From NCBI GenBank assembly GCA_017540065.1, contig JAFYBU010000082.1:1-7489 (forward strand): a DNA stretch of 7,489 nt. The letters are read 5' to 3'. The stretch comes from Alphaproteobacteria bacterium (GTDB taxonomy: Bacteria; Pseudomonadota; Alphaproteobacteria; CAAHEQ01; UBA3637). Positions 1 through 7,377 of the stretch are shown in pieces (within the stretch, counting starts at the first letter, position 1; every line of letters begins with the position of its first letter). The position numbers and the translations under genes are program-made. The notes beneath the pieces were generated by a model that was given only the letters and a program-made list of their open reading frames with translations, was not told where the DNA came from and searched no databases.

Positions 1-2197
1 AAGAATCCATTACGCGTTTGATGTTTAAGTTATTATTGTAATAATCCCAAGGATGATGTGAATTATTCAAATGTCTTTCAGCAACTTCTTCGGCCGTCAA
101 ACCGAATAAATAGAAGTTTTCTTCACCCACTTCGCGCAAAATTTCTACATTTGCACCATCCAAAGTTCCGACTGTTAAAGCGCCGTTCATAGCCAATTTC
201 ATATTACTGGTCCCGGATGCTTCAAAACCTGCCGTTGAAATTTGTTCACTGACATCAGCCGCCGGAATAATCAATTCGGCATTAGATACCTTGTAATCAG
301 GTATGAAGGCAACTTTTAATTGGTCTTTCAAACGTTTATCATTATTCACAATTTGTGCGATATTATTGATCAGCTTGATTGTAAGTTTTGCAAAATCATA
401 ACTGGGAGCAGCTTTCCCGCCAAAAATATATACTTTGGGATGTATCGGTGTAATTCCGTCTTCCACAAAACTTAAATACTGATGCATGATGTGTAACGCG
501 TTTAACAACTGCAGTTTGTATTCGTGAATACGTTTTACCTGACAATCAAAAATGGCATGAGGATCCAGTTTTATTCCCATTGTTTGTTCGATGAAACAAG
601 CCAAGCGTTCTTTATTCTTATATTGAATGGTGTTAATTTCTTTTAGGGCTTCTTCATCTTTTTCTAAGGTCTCTAATTTTTTCAATTCATCCAATTTAGT
701 GATCCATCCCGTACCGATATGTTTTGTAATAAAATCAGCTAACCCGGAATCGGCCTGTAACAGCCAACGACGCGGGGTGACACCGTTTGTTTTATTGTTG
801 AATTTTTCAGGCCACAAATCATAAAAATCAGGGACCAATTTATGCTTAACCAATTCTGTATGAATTTCGGCCACACCGTTAACCGAAAAGCTGCCAGTAA
901 TGGCCAAATTAGCCATACGTACCTGTTTTTCTGGACCTTCTTCAATTAAGGACATCCGAGCCACTTTTGCATTATCACCGGGATATTTTTGGCGCACTTC
1001 ATGTAATAACCACTCGTTGATTTCATAAATGATCAACAAGTGCCTTGGAATCACCTTTTCAAACAAAGAAACAGGCCATTTTTCCAAAGCTTCCGGTAAC
1101 AAAGTATGGTTAGTATAAGCCATACATCCGCGTGTTATTTTCCAAGCTCTGTCCCATTCCAAACCATACACGTCGATCAACAAACGCATCAGTTCGGCAA
1201 TTGCCAAAGTGGGGTGCGTATCGTTTAATTGTATGACGACTTTATTGGGCAATTCATCAAAAGGCAAATGCTCTTCTGAAAAACGTCTTAAAATATCATT
1301 TAATACGCAAGATACAAAGAAATACTGTTGCATCAGGCGCAGGAACTTACCTTGGGCAATGTTATCCGACGGATAAAGGACCTTTGAAATTGTTTCTACC
1401 TTGATATTTTCTTCAACGGCATCCACATAATCGCCTTTATTAAACAAATCCAGGTTCAAGGTATTGGTGGCTTTTGCGGCGTACAAGCGCAAATAATTAA
1501 CGGTTTTTCCGCCAAAACCGACCACCGGAATATCATAAGGAACACCAATCAACTGTTTTGTATTGACCCAACGAGGGACACGATGCCCGTCTTTTTCTTC
1601 ATAAATAATTTCCCCGGCAATAGGAATTAAACAAGCGCGGTCAGCCCGTTCAATTTGCCAAGGAGAAGCCGTTTCTAACCATGAATCTGCTCTTTCTTTT
1701 TGCCATCCGTTTTCAAAGTATTGTTTGAATAATCCGAATTGATAATTGATGCCATACCCGTATCCCGGCAAATTTTCCGTTGCCATGGCATCCAAAATAC
1801 AAGCAGCCAATCTGCCCAAACCGCCGTTACCCAAGGCGGGATCCGGTTCTTCTTCAATCACGTCTCTTAAAGAAATAGGGTTGTCCAATTGGATTTTATC
1901 CAACAAATCCAATATTCCCAAATTGCTCAAGTTATTGACCAACAAACGTCCCAACAGGTATTCCAAAGATAAATAGTAAACACGCTTTTTGGCTTTTTTA
2001 TTACGGGCTGCAGTTTTGAACATCCCGTCGATAGCCAGATCTTTAACCGCCAAAGCCAATGCCGTGAACAAATGACTTTTGTGTGCTTCGGAAACCTGTT
2101 TAGATAATGAATATTTTATGTGCCATTCAATCAACTGCTTCAAATCTTCGGCAGTTACTTTCTCCCCATGACACACGGGCCGACATTGCTGTTGCAT
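1..2197 (-). CDS. glgP: Glycogen/maltodextrin phosphorylase, 3' end cut off by window edge
   Basis: This PLP-dependent GT35 enzyme removes glucose from the non-reducing ends of alpha-1,4-glucans as glucose-1-phosphate, in the cytoplasm. 732 codons are visible without a stop; family members run about 800-840, so the last ~80-100 residues lie outside. Seen: GNGGLGR (123-129), NDTHP (325-329), YTNHT with His364, KRIHEYK (555-561, phosphate/PLP-contacting basic residues), FGGKAAP, and the cofactor site EASGTSNMK, whose Lys667 should form the Schiff base with PLP. The spacing of these motifs matches the muscle enzyme with a constant offset of 13 from His364 on. The N-terminus is short and lacks the animal phosphorylation-site region, as in bacterial enzymes. 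The ATG at 2197 is preceded by a strong AGGGGGAG Shine-Dalgarno five bases away. No frameshift was seen in the whole translation. GlgP and MalP cannot be separated from sequence alone, and no other glycogen genes are in view. Confidence 0.97.
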   Translation of the reverse strand, partial: MQQQCRPVCHGEKVTAEDLKQLIEWHIKYSLSKQVSEAHKSHLFTALALAVKDLAIDGMFKTAARNKKAKKRVYYLSLEYLLGRLLVNNLSNLGILDLLDKIQLDNPISLRDVIEEEPDPALGNGGLGRLAACILDAMATENLPGYGYGINYQFGLFKQYFENGWQKERADSWLETASPWQIERADRACLIPIAGEIIYEEKDGHRVPRWVNTKQLIGVPYDIPVVGFGGKTVNYLRLYAAKATNTLNLDLFNKGDYVDAVEENIKVETISKVLYPSDNIAQGKFLRLMQQYFFVSCVLNDILRRFSEEHLPFDELPNKVVIQLNDTHPTLAIAELMRLLIDVYGLEWDRAWKITRGCMAYTNHTLLPEALEKWPVSLFEKVIPRHLLIIYEINEWLLHEVRQKYPGDNAKVARMSLIEEGPEKQVRMANLAITGSFSVNGVAEIHTELVKHKLVPDFYDLWPEKFNNKTNGVTPRRWLLQADSGLADFITKHIGTGWITKLDELKKLETLEKDEEALKEINTIQYKNKERLACFIEQTMGIKLDPHAIFDCQVKRIHEYKLQLLNALHIMHQYLSFVEDGITPIHPKVYIFGGKAAPSYDFAKLTIKLINNIAQIVNNDKRLKDQLKVAFIPDYKVSNAELIIPAADVSEQISTAGFEASGTSNMKLAMNGALTVGTLDGANVEILREVGEENFYLFGLTAEEVAERHLNNSHHPWDYYNNNLNIKRVMDS

Positions 2198-2222
2198 AAA
2201 CACTCCCCCTCTTTCAGAGAGA

Positions 2223-2251
2223 AGTTTAGCGTCTTTTTCAAAGGCTGTCAA
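2223..2251 (-). promoter_or_regulatory. Sigma-70-type promoter for glgP
   Basis: On the minus strand there is a perfect TTGACA -35 box (2251-2246), a 17-base spacer and a TAAACT -10 box (2228-2223, 4 of 6 consensus with the key A2 and T6). The predicted start near 2216 leaves a leader of about 18 bases that contains the Shine-Dalgarno sequence. A/T tracts at 2252-2282 lie just upstream and could act as an UP element. Predicted by eye; no start site is known. Confidence 0.65.
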
Positions 2252-2270
2252 TCTTTTTTTGAAAAAAGAC

Positions 2271-2299
2271 TTGATTTTTTTTGATACATAAATTAGTAT
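2271..2299 (+). promoter_or_regulatory. Promoter for small lipoprotein gene (possibly leaderless)
   Basis: TTGATT (2271-2276), a 17-base spacer and TAGTAT (2294-2299; 5 of 6 match to TATAAT). Seven bases after the -10 box lies 2306, so transcription would begin at or within a base or two of the ATG at 2307. The T-rich sequence between the -10 box and the ATG contains no Shine-Dalgarno. The same ACTTGATTTTT string recurs at the tpiA promoter (2646-2656). Confidence 0.5.
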
Positions 2300-2306
2300 T
2301 TTTCAC

Positions 2307-2561
2307 ATGAAAAAAGTGATTTTACTGTTTTTATTACTTTCGGGTTGTTCTTTTTCTCGTGGAATTGAAATAACGGATTTACGTGGGAAAAGCACCAAAG
2401 AAATTGAAACGGCCTACGGCAAACCCGTTGTTGTGCGCTATGAGGGGGAACAACAAATGTGGGCGTATAAACAAGGGGAATGTTATCGTTTAATTTTCTT
2501 TGATGCCACAAAAAAAGTTCAATTTGCCGAATCTCGCGGTACTTGTCCGACAACAAAATAA
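2307..2561 (+). CDS. Small BamE/SmpA-like outer-membrane lipoprotein
   Basis: 84 residues. The N-terminus MKK plus a leucine-rich hydrophobic stretch (4-11) ends in the lipobox LSGC, with Cys14 as the lipidated residue. Ser at +2 favours outer-membrane sorting. The mature part is only ~70 residues: a segment like 'G.ST.EI...YGKP..VRYEG..Q.WAY' (27-54), then Cys59 and Cys80, which could form a disulfide. The G-x-P, R-x-EG, W-x-Y and paired-Cys pattern resembles short alphaproteobacterial lipoproteins with a distant BamE/SmpA flavour, but this is family-level resemblance, not identification; BamE function is not shown. No Shine-Dalgarno precedes the ATG, and the predicted promoter puts the transcript start on it. 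It is transcribed divergently from glgP. No terminator is seen before tpiA, so read-through is possible. Confidence 0.8.
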   Translation: MKKVILLFLLLSGCSFSRGIEITDLRGKSTKEIETAYGKPVVVRYEGEQQMWAYKQGECYRLIFFDATKKVQFAESRGTCPTTK

Positions 2562-2647
2562 TTCCGACTTTCTTTTATCAAAAACGCTTCTCTTAAATGC
2601 ACAATTTTCTGTTCTGACGTGGGGAAAATAAACCGCAATAAAAAAAC

Positions 2648-2676
2648 TTGATTTTTATCTTATTTTATGGTAAAAC
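2648..2676 (+). promoter_or_regulatory. Probable promoter of the tpiA-to-eno operon
   Basis: TTGATT (2648-2653), a 17-base spacer and TAAAAC (2671-2676; 4 of 6). The predicted start near 2683 leaves a ~32-base leader with the tpiA ribosome binding site. The -35 surroundings (ACTTGATTTTT) are identical over 11 bases to those of the lipoprotein promoter. The 2562-2647 stretch upstream holds no gene, hairpin or other clear signal. Confidence 0.45.
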
Positions 2677-2702
2677 TTTTCCCACTTGTGAAAACTTTAA
2701 GA

Positions 2703-2708
2703 AAGGAA
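2703..2708 (+). promoter_or_regulatory. Shine-Dalgarno that fixes the tpiA start
   Basis: AAGGAA lies six bases before the ATG at 2715. It decides against the in-frame upstream ATG at 2667, which would overlap the predicted -10 box and add 16 residues not found in triosephosphate isomerases. Confidence 0.75.
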
Positions 2709-2714
2709 TCCAAA

Positions 2715-3467
2715 ATGCGTAAAAAATTGATTGCAGGTAACTGGAAAATGAATGGCTTGAAGGCGGATGCCAAGGCATTGGCAACGGCTATTTTTGCTAA
2801 AGCAACTTCCGATATGCACTTTGATATGTTGGTTTGTCCCCCGATGAATGTGCTGGGTTTTGTGGCAGAATTGCCCCATACTGGTGTTTTTGTTGGTGCT
2901 CAAGATGTGGCCGAAACCGTAAAACTCAACGGTGCTTTTACGGGTGATGTTTCTGCCCATATGGTGCATGATTTAGGGGCTACCTGGACATTGGTCGGAC
3001 ATTCGGAACGTCGCCAATACCATCATGAAACAGATGCCATTGTGAAACAAAAGGCAATCAATGCCATTACCGAAGGTTTAACAACGGTTATTTGTATCGG
3101 TGAAACATTGGCAGAACGTGATGCCGGAAAAGCTGTTGAAGTGGTGCGTCGTCAAACACGTGAATGTGTGCCAGCTGAAGCAACTGCCGAAAATTGTGTG
3201 ATTGCCTATGAACCTGTTTGGGCAATCGGAACGGGCAAAGTTCCTACAACAGCTGACGTGGCCGAAATTCATGCTGCCGTTCGTGATGAGCTGGCACAAG
3301 TTTTGGGTGCGGAAAAGGCTGAAAATATGCGTATTTTATACGGCGGATCAGTGAAGCCTGAAAATGCAAAAGAACTTTTGAACGTGGATAACGTGGATGG
3401 TGCCTTGATTGGTGGAGCCAGTCTAAAGGCGGATTCTTTCTGGGCCATTGCTGAAGCGGTAAAATAA
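2715..3467 (+). CDS. tpiA: Triosephosphate isomerase
   Basis: Interconverts dihydroxyacetone phosphate and glyceraldehyde-3-phosphate in glycolysis/gluconeogenesis; a cytoplasmic homodimeric TIM barrel. 250 residues, the normal bacterial length. Seen: GNWKMNG with Asn9 and Lys11 (substrate-binding Lys), GAFTGDVSAHM (73-83), the catalytic His96 in VGHSERR, catalytic Glu166 in AYEPVWAIGTGK with the loop-6 lid (167-175), YGGSVK (209-214) and the GG phosphate-binding turn at 233-234. All catalytic residues are intact. The start is chosen at the ATG giving MRKKLIAGNWKMNG, with a good ribosome binding site; the longer in-frame start at 2667 is rejected. It is the first gene of the cluster; the next gene starts nine bases after its stop. 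Confidence 0.98.
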   Translation: MRKKLIAGNWKMNGLKADAKALATAIFAKATSDMHFDMLVCPPMNVLGFVAELPHTGVFVGAQDVAETVKLNGAFTGDVSAHMVHDLGATWTLVGHSERRQYHHETDAIVKQKAINAITEGLTTVICIGETLAERDAGKAVEVVRRQTRECVPAEATAENCVIAYEPVWAIGTGKVPTTADVAEIHAAVRDELAQVLGAEKAENMRILYGGSVKPENAKELLNVDNVDGALIGGASLKADSFWAIAEAVK

Positions 3468-3476
3468 GGAGAGAAT

Positions 3477-4205
3477 ATGCGACCATTTACTGAAGGACTT
3501 TTACGGGGGAATTCAGAAAATTTAACTCAAAAAGGTTGGGAGCTTAACGAGCAACGTCGTTGTTTTAGAAAAGCTGATGCTTTATTAGATTATATCAGCA
3601 GAATTAAACCTGGTGAATACCATCCGGTGAAAGGACATATTGAATTGAATCCGCAGCGCATGGAAGGTTTAAAGTATTGCTTGGAAAAGAATATGCCTTC
3701 CCAAAAGATGCGTGTTTTGAGCTTGGAAATATTGCAGAAACTTTTATTTATGGGGGGGGAATTGTTGGAAAGGGCTGCTTGGCTTTATCAAAACTACCCG
3801 GCTTTGTTCAGGGCAAAGTATGTTTCTTCTCGCCAAGTTTTTCAAAAGGATGCTCATTTTTACTTCGTTCGGGGACATGTGGTGCCGGAACACAGCTTTC
3901 CTCCTTTTAAAACAGGGGATAATCCTGTTTTAAGTCGTGATAATGCTTTTTTGAATCGTTGTGTTGAAATGTACACAGATTCTATTTTTGAAACGCCAAA
4001 ATTTGAATCTTATTGTCAAAAACGGGAAAGTAAAGCTCCCTATGTTCGTTGGCTTTATTCCAAAAAGGCAGGAAGAAGATTTTTTGGGGAAATAAGAGCG
4101 TTAAATTACACGATTAATCAATTGGCTTTGCAAAATTCAGTTGAATTAAAAGTTAATAAAATGCTTTCAAATCAAATTTTACAGAAAAAACAGAAAACAA
4201 TATAA
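3477..4205 (+). CDS. Unrecognised 242-aa basic protein between tpiA and secG
   Basis: I do not recognise this family. It has a strong AGGAGA ribosome binding site (3467-3472) overlapping the tpiA stop codon and starts nine bases after that stop, so it is clearly co-transcribed. There is no signal peptide and no transmembrane segment; a cytoplasmic protein is expected. It is rich in Lys/Arg and aromatic residues, with four scattered cysteines (29, 68, 162, 180) that form no metal-binding pattern. Residues 72-109 look helical; the C-terminal ~35 residues (from 208) look helical and end in a Lys/Gln-rich tail. Codon use is more AT-rich than in tpiA. A run of eight G occurs at codons 92-95 (ATG GGG GGG GAA); gain or loss of one G would truncate the protein at about 144-152 residues. 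It occupies a place usually empty in the tpiA-secG neighbourhood. Real gene: likely. Function: unknown. Confidence 0.85.
   Translation: MRPFTEGLLRGNSENLTQKGWELNEQRRCFRKADALLDYISRIKPGEYHPVKGHIELNPQRMEGLKYCLEKNMPSQKMRVLSLEILQKLLFMGGELLERAAWLYQNYPALFRAKYVSSRQVFQKDAHFYFVRGHVVPEHSFPPFKTGDNPVLSRDNAFLNRCVEMYTDSIFETPKFESYCQKRESKAPYVRWLYSKKAGRRFFGEIRALNYTINQLALQNSVELKVNKMLSNQILQKKQKTI
3752..3759 (+). repeat. G8 homopolymer inside the 242-aa gene
   Basis: Eight consecutive G in an AT-rich gene, spanning codons Met92-Gly93-Gly94-Glu95. With nine G the frame would stop at 3908-3910, with seven G at 3931-3933. Either change removes roughly the last 90-100 residues. This is a candidate slippage site, or a place where a sequencing length error is easy. 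Confidence 0.9.
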
Positions 4206-4210
4206 ACTGA

Positions 4211-4217
4211 AAGGAAA
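4211..4217 (+). promoter_or_regulatory. secG Shine-Dalgarno within a 12-base leader shared with eno
   Basis: AAGGAAA sits five bases before the secG ATG at 4223. The surrounding 12-mer TGAAAGGAAACA (4208-4219) is repeated exactly ahead of eno (5748-5759). Confidence 0.7.
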
Positions 4218-4222
4218 CAAAC

Positions 4223-4522
4223 ATGAACTCATTTATTTTAGTTGTTCACATTTTATTGGCTTTTGGAATCACCGTGTTGGTGTTATTGCAACGTTCTGAA
4301 GGCGGTCTTGGAGGGCTTGGCGGAAATAACAGTGCAGCCAATTTTTTGACCAGTCGTCAAACAGGTAATTTGCTCAGCAAACTTACAAAATACTTTTTTG
4401 CCGGATTTGTGTGCACCAGTTTGACTTTGGTGATTATGGCCAAAAATGCCACACGTCCCGAAAATATTTCTTTGGTTCCTGTGGCCACAGAAACACCGGT
4501 TGAAACTCCAACAGAAAGCTAA
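4223..4522 (+). CDS. secG: Preprotein translocase subunit SecG
   Basis: Accessory inner-membrane subunit of the SecYEG channel that assists SecA-driven protein export. 99 residues with two transmembrane helices (about 3-22 and 57-73), joined by the family signature LLQRSEGGLGGLGG (21-34) and a polar loop with Asn-Asn-Ser-Ala-Ala-Asn and Thr-Ser-Arg. The C-terminal tail after residue 75 is Pro/Thr/Glu-rich with an imperfect ETP repeat, a low-complexity extension that varies in the family. It starts 17 bases after the 242-aa gene with a clear AAGGAAA ribosome binding site. kdsA follows three bases after the stop. SecG downstream of tpiA is the usual alphaproteobacterial arrangement, which supports the call. 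Confidence 0.95.
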   Translation: MNSFILVVHILLAFGITVLVLLQRSEGGLGGLGGNNSAANFLTSRQTGNLLSKLTKYFFAGFVCTSLTLVIMAKNATRPENISLVPVATETPVETPTES

Positions 4523-4525
4523 ACT

Positions 4526-5353
4526 ATGACGGATGTAAAAGTAAAAGAAATCGTTTTTTCAAACGATAAGCCTTTTGTGTTGATTGCAGGACCATGTCAA
4601 ATGGAATCTGCTTCTCATGGTATGGAAATGGCTACGGCATTAAAGGAATTGACAACAAAAATGGGTATTCCCTTTGTTTTTAAGGCCTCATTTGATAAAG
4701 CCAATCGGACCAGTGTAAACGGTATTCGTGGAATGGGTTTAAGCGCAGGAATTCAGGCCTTTTCCGATATTAAAGAAAAGGTTGGTTGTGCTTGTTTAAC
4801 AGATGTGCATGAACCCTATCAATGTGCTGTGGCAGGTGAAGTGGTAGATATTTTACAAATTCCGGCATTTCTTTGCCGTCAAACAGACTTGTTGTTGGCA
4901 GCAGGTAGAACAGGGCGTGCAATCAATGTAAAAAAAGGCCAATTCTTGGCGCCATGGGATATGAAAAATGTGGTTGCAAAAATTGAAAGTACAGGAAATA
5001 ACAAGATTTTATTAACAGAACGCGGAACTTCATTCGGTTATAATACGTTGGTTGTGGATATGCGTTCTCTTCCGCAAATGAAACAAACGGGATACCCTGT
5101 TATTTTTGATGCAACTCATTCGGTGCAACAACCGGGTGGTCTGGGGGGATCCAGCGGAGGTCAGCGTGAATTTGCGCCGATTTTGGCAAATGCCGCTATT
5201 ACAACTGGACTTGCTGGTGTCTTTATTGAAACACATGAAACGCCGGATACGGCTCCCAGTGATGGTCCTAATATGATTCCCTTGAAAAATATGGAATCTG
5301 TTTTAATGCGCCTCAGAGCATTGGATGAAATTACTAAAAAAGAAAGTAAATAA
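4526..5353 (+). CDS. kdsA: 3-deoxy-D-manno-octulosonate-8-phosphate synthase, metal-dependent class
   Basis: Condenses phosphoenolpyruvate with D-arabinose-5-phosphate to give Kdo-8-phosphate, the committed step to the Kdo of LPS; cytoplasmic TIM barrel. 275 residues, normal length. Seen: [10 protein letters not shown] (19-28), KANRTS (58-63), DVHEPYQ (93-99), the INVKKGQF segment (133-140), [12 protein letters not shown] (194-205) and [16 protein letters not shown] (233-248). The four residues corresponding to the Aquifex metal ligands Cys11, His185, Glu222 and Asp233 are Cys24, His198, Glu235 and Asp246, all shifted by exactly 13, so this should be the metal-dependent type rather than the E. 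coli metal-free type, which has Asn in place of the Cys. The start lies three bases after the secG stop without a good Shine-Dalgarno, suggesting translational coupling. pyrG, often between secG and kdsA, is absent. Confidence 0.97.
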   Translation: MTDVKVKEIVFSNDKPFVLIAGPCQMESASHGMEMATALKELTTKMGIPFVFKASFDKANRTSVNGIRGMGLSAGIQAFSDIKEKVGCACLTDVHEPYQCAVAGEVVDILQIPAFLCRQTDLLLAAGRTGRAINVKKGQFLAPWDMKNVVAKIESTGNNKILLTERGTSFGYNTLVVDMRSLPQMKQTGYPVIFDATHSVQQPGGLGGSSGGQREFAPILANAAITTGLAGVFIETHETPDTAPSDGPNMIPLKNMESVLMRLRALDEITKKESK

Positions 5354-5356
5354 AAA

Positions 5357-5716
5357 ATGTTGCGGGATTTTCGTCGAAAATTACAAAAACTTTCATTGGG
5401 TAAAAGAAAGTTTATATTAGATCAATTGAATGTTTGTTTTTTACGTGATAGGGAAGAAAACAGACAACAATTTATTTATGCTGCTTCTTTGCTCATAGAT
5501 GAAAAAAAGACATTGAAAGAAGCTGTTTTTTTGGTAAAAAATTGTTTTGCTGTCACGTCTAAACAATACGAAAATTATTCTTTGGTGTTGGAAGCATACA
5601 AAAATTCTTTAACAGATATTGGTCGGAAAAGATTTTGTTCCAATATTATGAAAAAAAATGCTTCACAAAAAACACTTGCAATTTCTGCTGAAATGCGCCA
5701 AAATAAACGGCACTAA
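5357..5716 (+). CDS. Unrecognised 119-aa basic protein between kdsA and eno
   Basis: I do not recognise this family. It begins three bases after the kdsA stop with only a weak purine stretch upstream, so translation probably depends on ribosomes finishing kdsA. The protein is strongly basic (Lys/Arg-rich at 3-19 and 89-100, ending KRH), appears mostly helical, has Cys at 27, 63 and 94, and no signal peptide or transmembrane segment. The charge pattern would suit nucleic acid or ribosome binding, but no motif supports that. Its codons are AT-rich with poly-A/T runs, unlike the better-balanced tpiA and eno on either side, similar to the 242-aa orphan upstream. A uniform frame over 360 bases and the tight fit between kdsA and eno make a real gene likely; the function is unknown. 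Confidence 0.75.
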   Translation: MLRDFRRKLQKLSLGKRKFILDQLNVCFLRDREENRQQFIYAASLLIDEKKTLKEAVFLVKNCFAVTSKQYENYSLVLEAYKNSLTDIGRKRFCSNIMKKNASQKTLAISAEMRQNKRH

Positions 5717-7045
<1,329 letters not shown>

Positions 7046-7053
7046 TAAACGTC

Positions 7054-7074
7054 ATTCTGAACCTGGTTCAGAAT
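7054..7074. repeat. 21-base perfect palindrome after eno (REP-like)
   Basis: Arms ATTCTGAACC (7054-7063) and GGTTCAGAAT (7065-7074) are perfect reverse complements around a single T. It is preceded by GTC and followed by CTT. Its wording is close to the dispersed 'GTCAT(T/C)CTGAAC...GTTCAG(A/G)AT' short palindromes seen between genes in many bacterial genomes. It has no U-tract and so is not itself the terminator. Confidence 0.7.
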
Positions 7075-7080
7075 CTTAAG

Positions 7081-7109
7081 AAAGCCCCGATCTCTCGGGG
7101 CTTTTATTT
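7081..7109 (+). terminator. Intrinsic terminator of the operon, probably bidirectional
   Basis: A 10-bp perfect stem (AAAGCCCCGA, 7081-7090, with TCGGGGCTTT, 7095-7104), a TCTC loop and a TTTTATTT tail. The four-G/C core in AT-rich surroundings is strong. On the minus strand the stem is followed by TTTCTT, so it could also end the convergent minus-strand frame, whose stop is at 7108-7110. Confidence 0.93.
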
Positions 7110-7377
7110 AATCTTTAACTCTTTGCATTGTTGCTGACACTTGAGCTGTAATTTCCCCATTTCTTGCTTTATCTCGCATTGCGCGTAGTATTTGATTTTT
7201 GAAAACGCGGTCTGTTTTTAATTTTTCCGGCAATTTCAAAGCATCTTCTGTTTTTACCCTTTCTAACAAAAGAGGAAAATGTTGTTCGGTAAAATCTTTA
7301 TCTGCAAATTGGGGTAACAAGCTTAAAACCTTCAAACATTTCTTTGAATCTCCTTCCTTCTCAAAAGAATTGACCAA
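7108..7377 (-). CDS. Small unrecognised ORF, 5' end uncertain or degraded
   Basis: Counting from a TTG at 7377 this encodes 89 residues rich in Lys, Glu and Leu (FADKDF, ERVKTEDALKLPEKLKTDRVFKNQ, RAMRDKARNGE), with no signal peptide or membrane segment; I do not recognise it. The amino acid mix looks protein-like, and the frame ends right at the terminator shared with eno, both supporting a real coding history. The start is a problem: no ATG or GTG is in frame, the TTG lacks a good Shine-Dalgarno, and coding-like sequence (GTEKKLEFL) continues upstream of it to an in-frame TAG at 7408-7410. An in-frame TTG at 7335 follows a strong AGGAAGGAGA purine tract (7349-7358) but at long spacing. It may be a 5'-truncated remnant, a frameshifted gene, or a TTG-started gene. 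Confidence 0.45.
   Translation of the reverse strand: MVNSFEKEGDSKKCLKVLSLLPQFADKDFTEQHFPLLLERVKTEDALKLPEKLKTDRVFKNQILRAMRDKARNGEITAQVSATMQRVKD

Noticed and set aside
2252..2269. A/T inverted repeat TCTTTTTT/AAAAAAGA as a terminator
   Set aside because: It has an A/T-dominated stem, a two-base loop and lies in the divergent promoter region; an UP-element-like A/T tract is the simpler reading.
2293..2556. 87-aa minus-strand frame opposite the lipoprotein gene
   Set aside because: It is a shadow of the plus-strand gene, which has a lipobox and a promoter; the antisense translation shows no family features.
2667..2714. 16-residue N-terminal extension of TpiA from the ATG at 2667
   Set aside because: It overlaps the predicted -10 box, has no ribosome site and is not part of the TpiA family; the ATG at 2715 has AAGGAA at good spacing.
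3677..3910. 77-aa overlapping frame inside the 242-aa gene
   Set aside because: It has no ribosome site and the main frame has the strong AGGAGA site; it matters only as the frame entered if the G8 tract gained a base.
3477..5716. Possible relationship between the 242-aa and 119-aa orphan proteins (LERAAWLYQN vs LKEAVFLVKN)
   Set aside because: The match covers about ten residues in helical, low-information sequence and does not extend, so it is not enough for homology.
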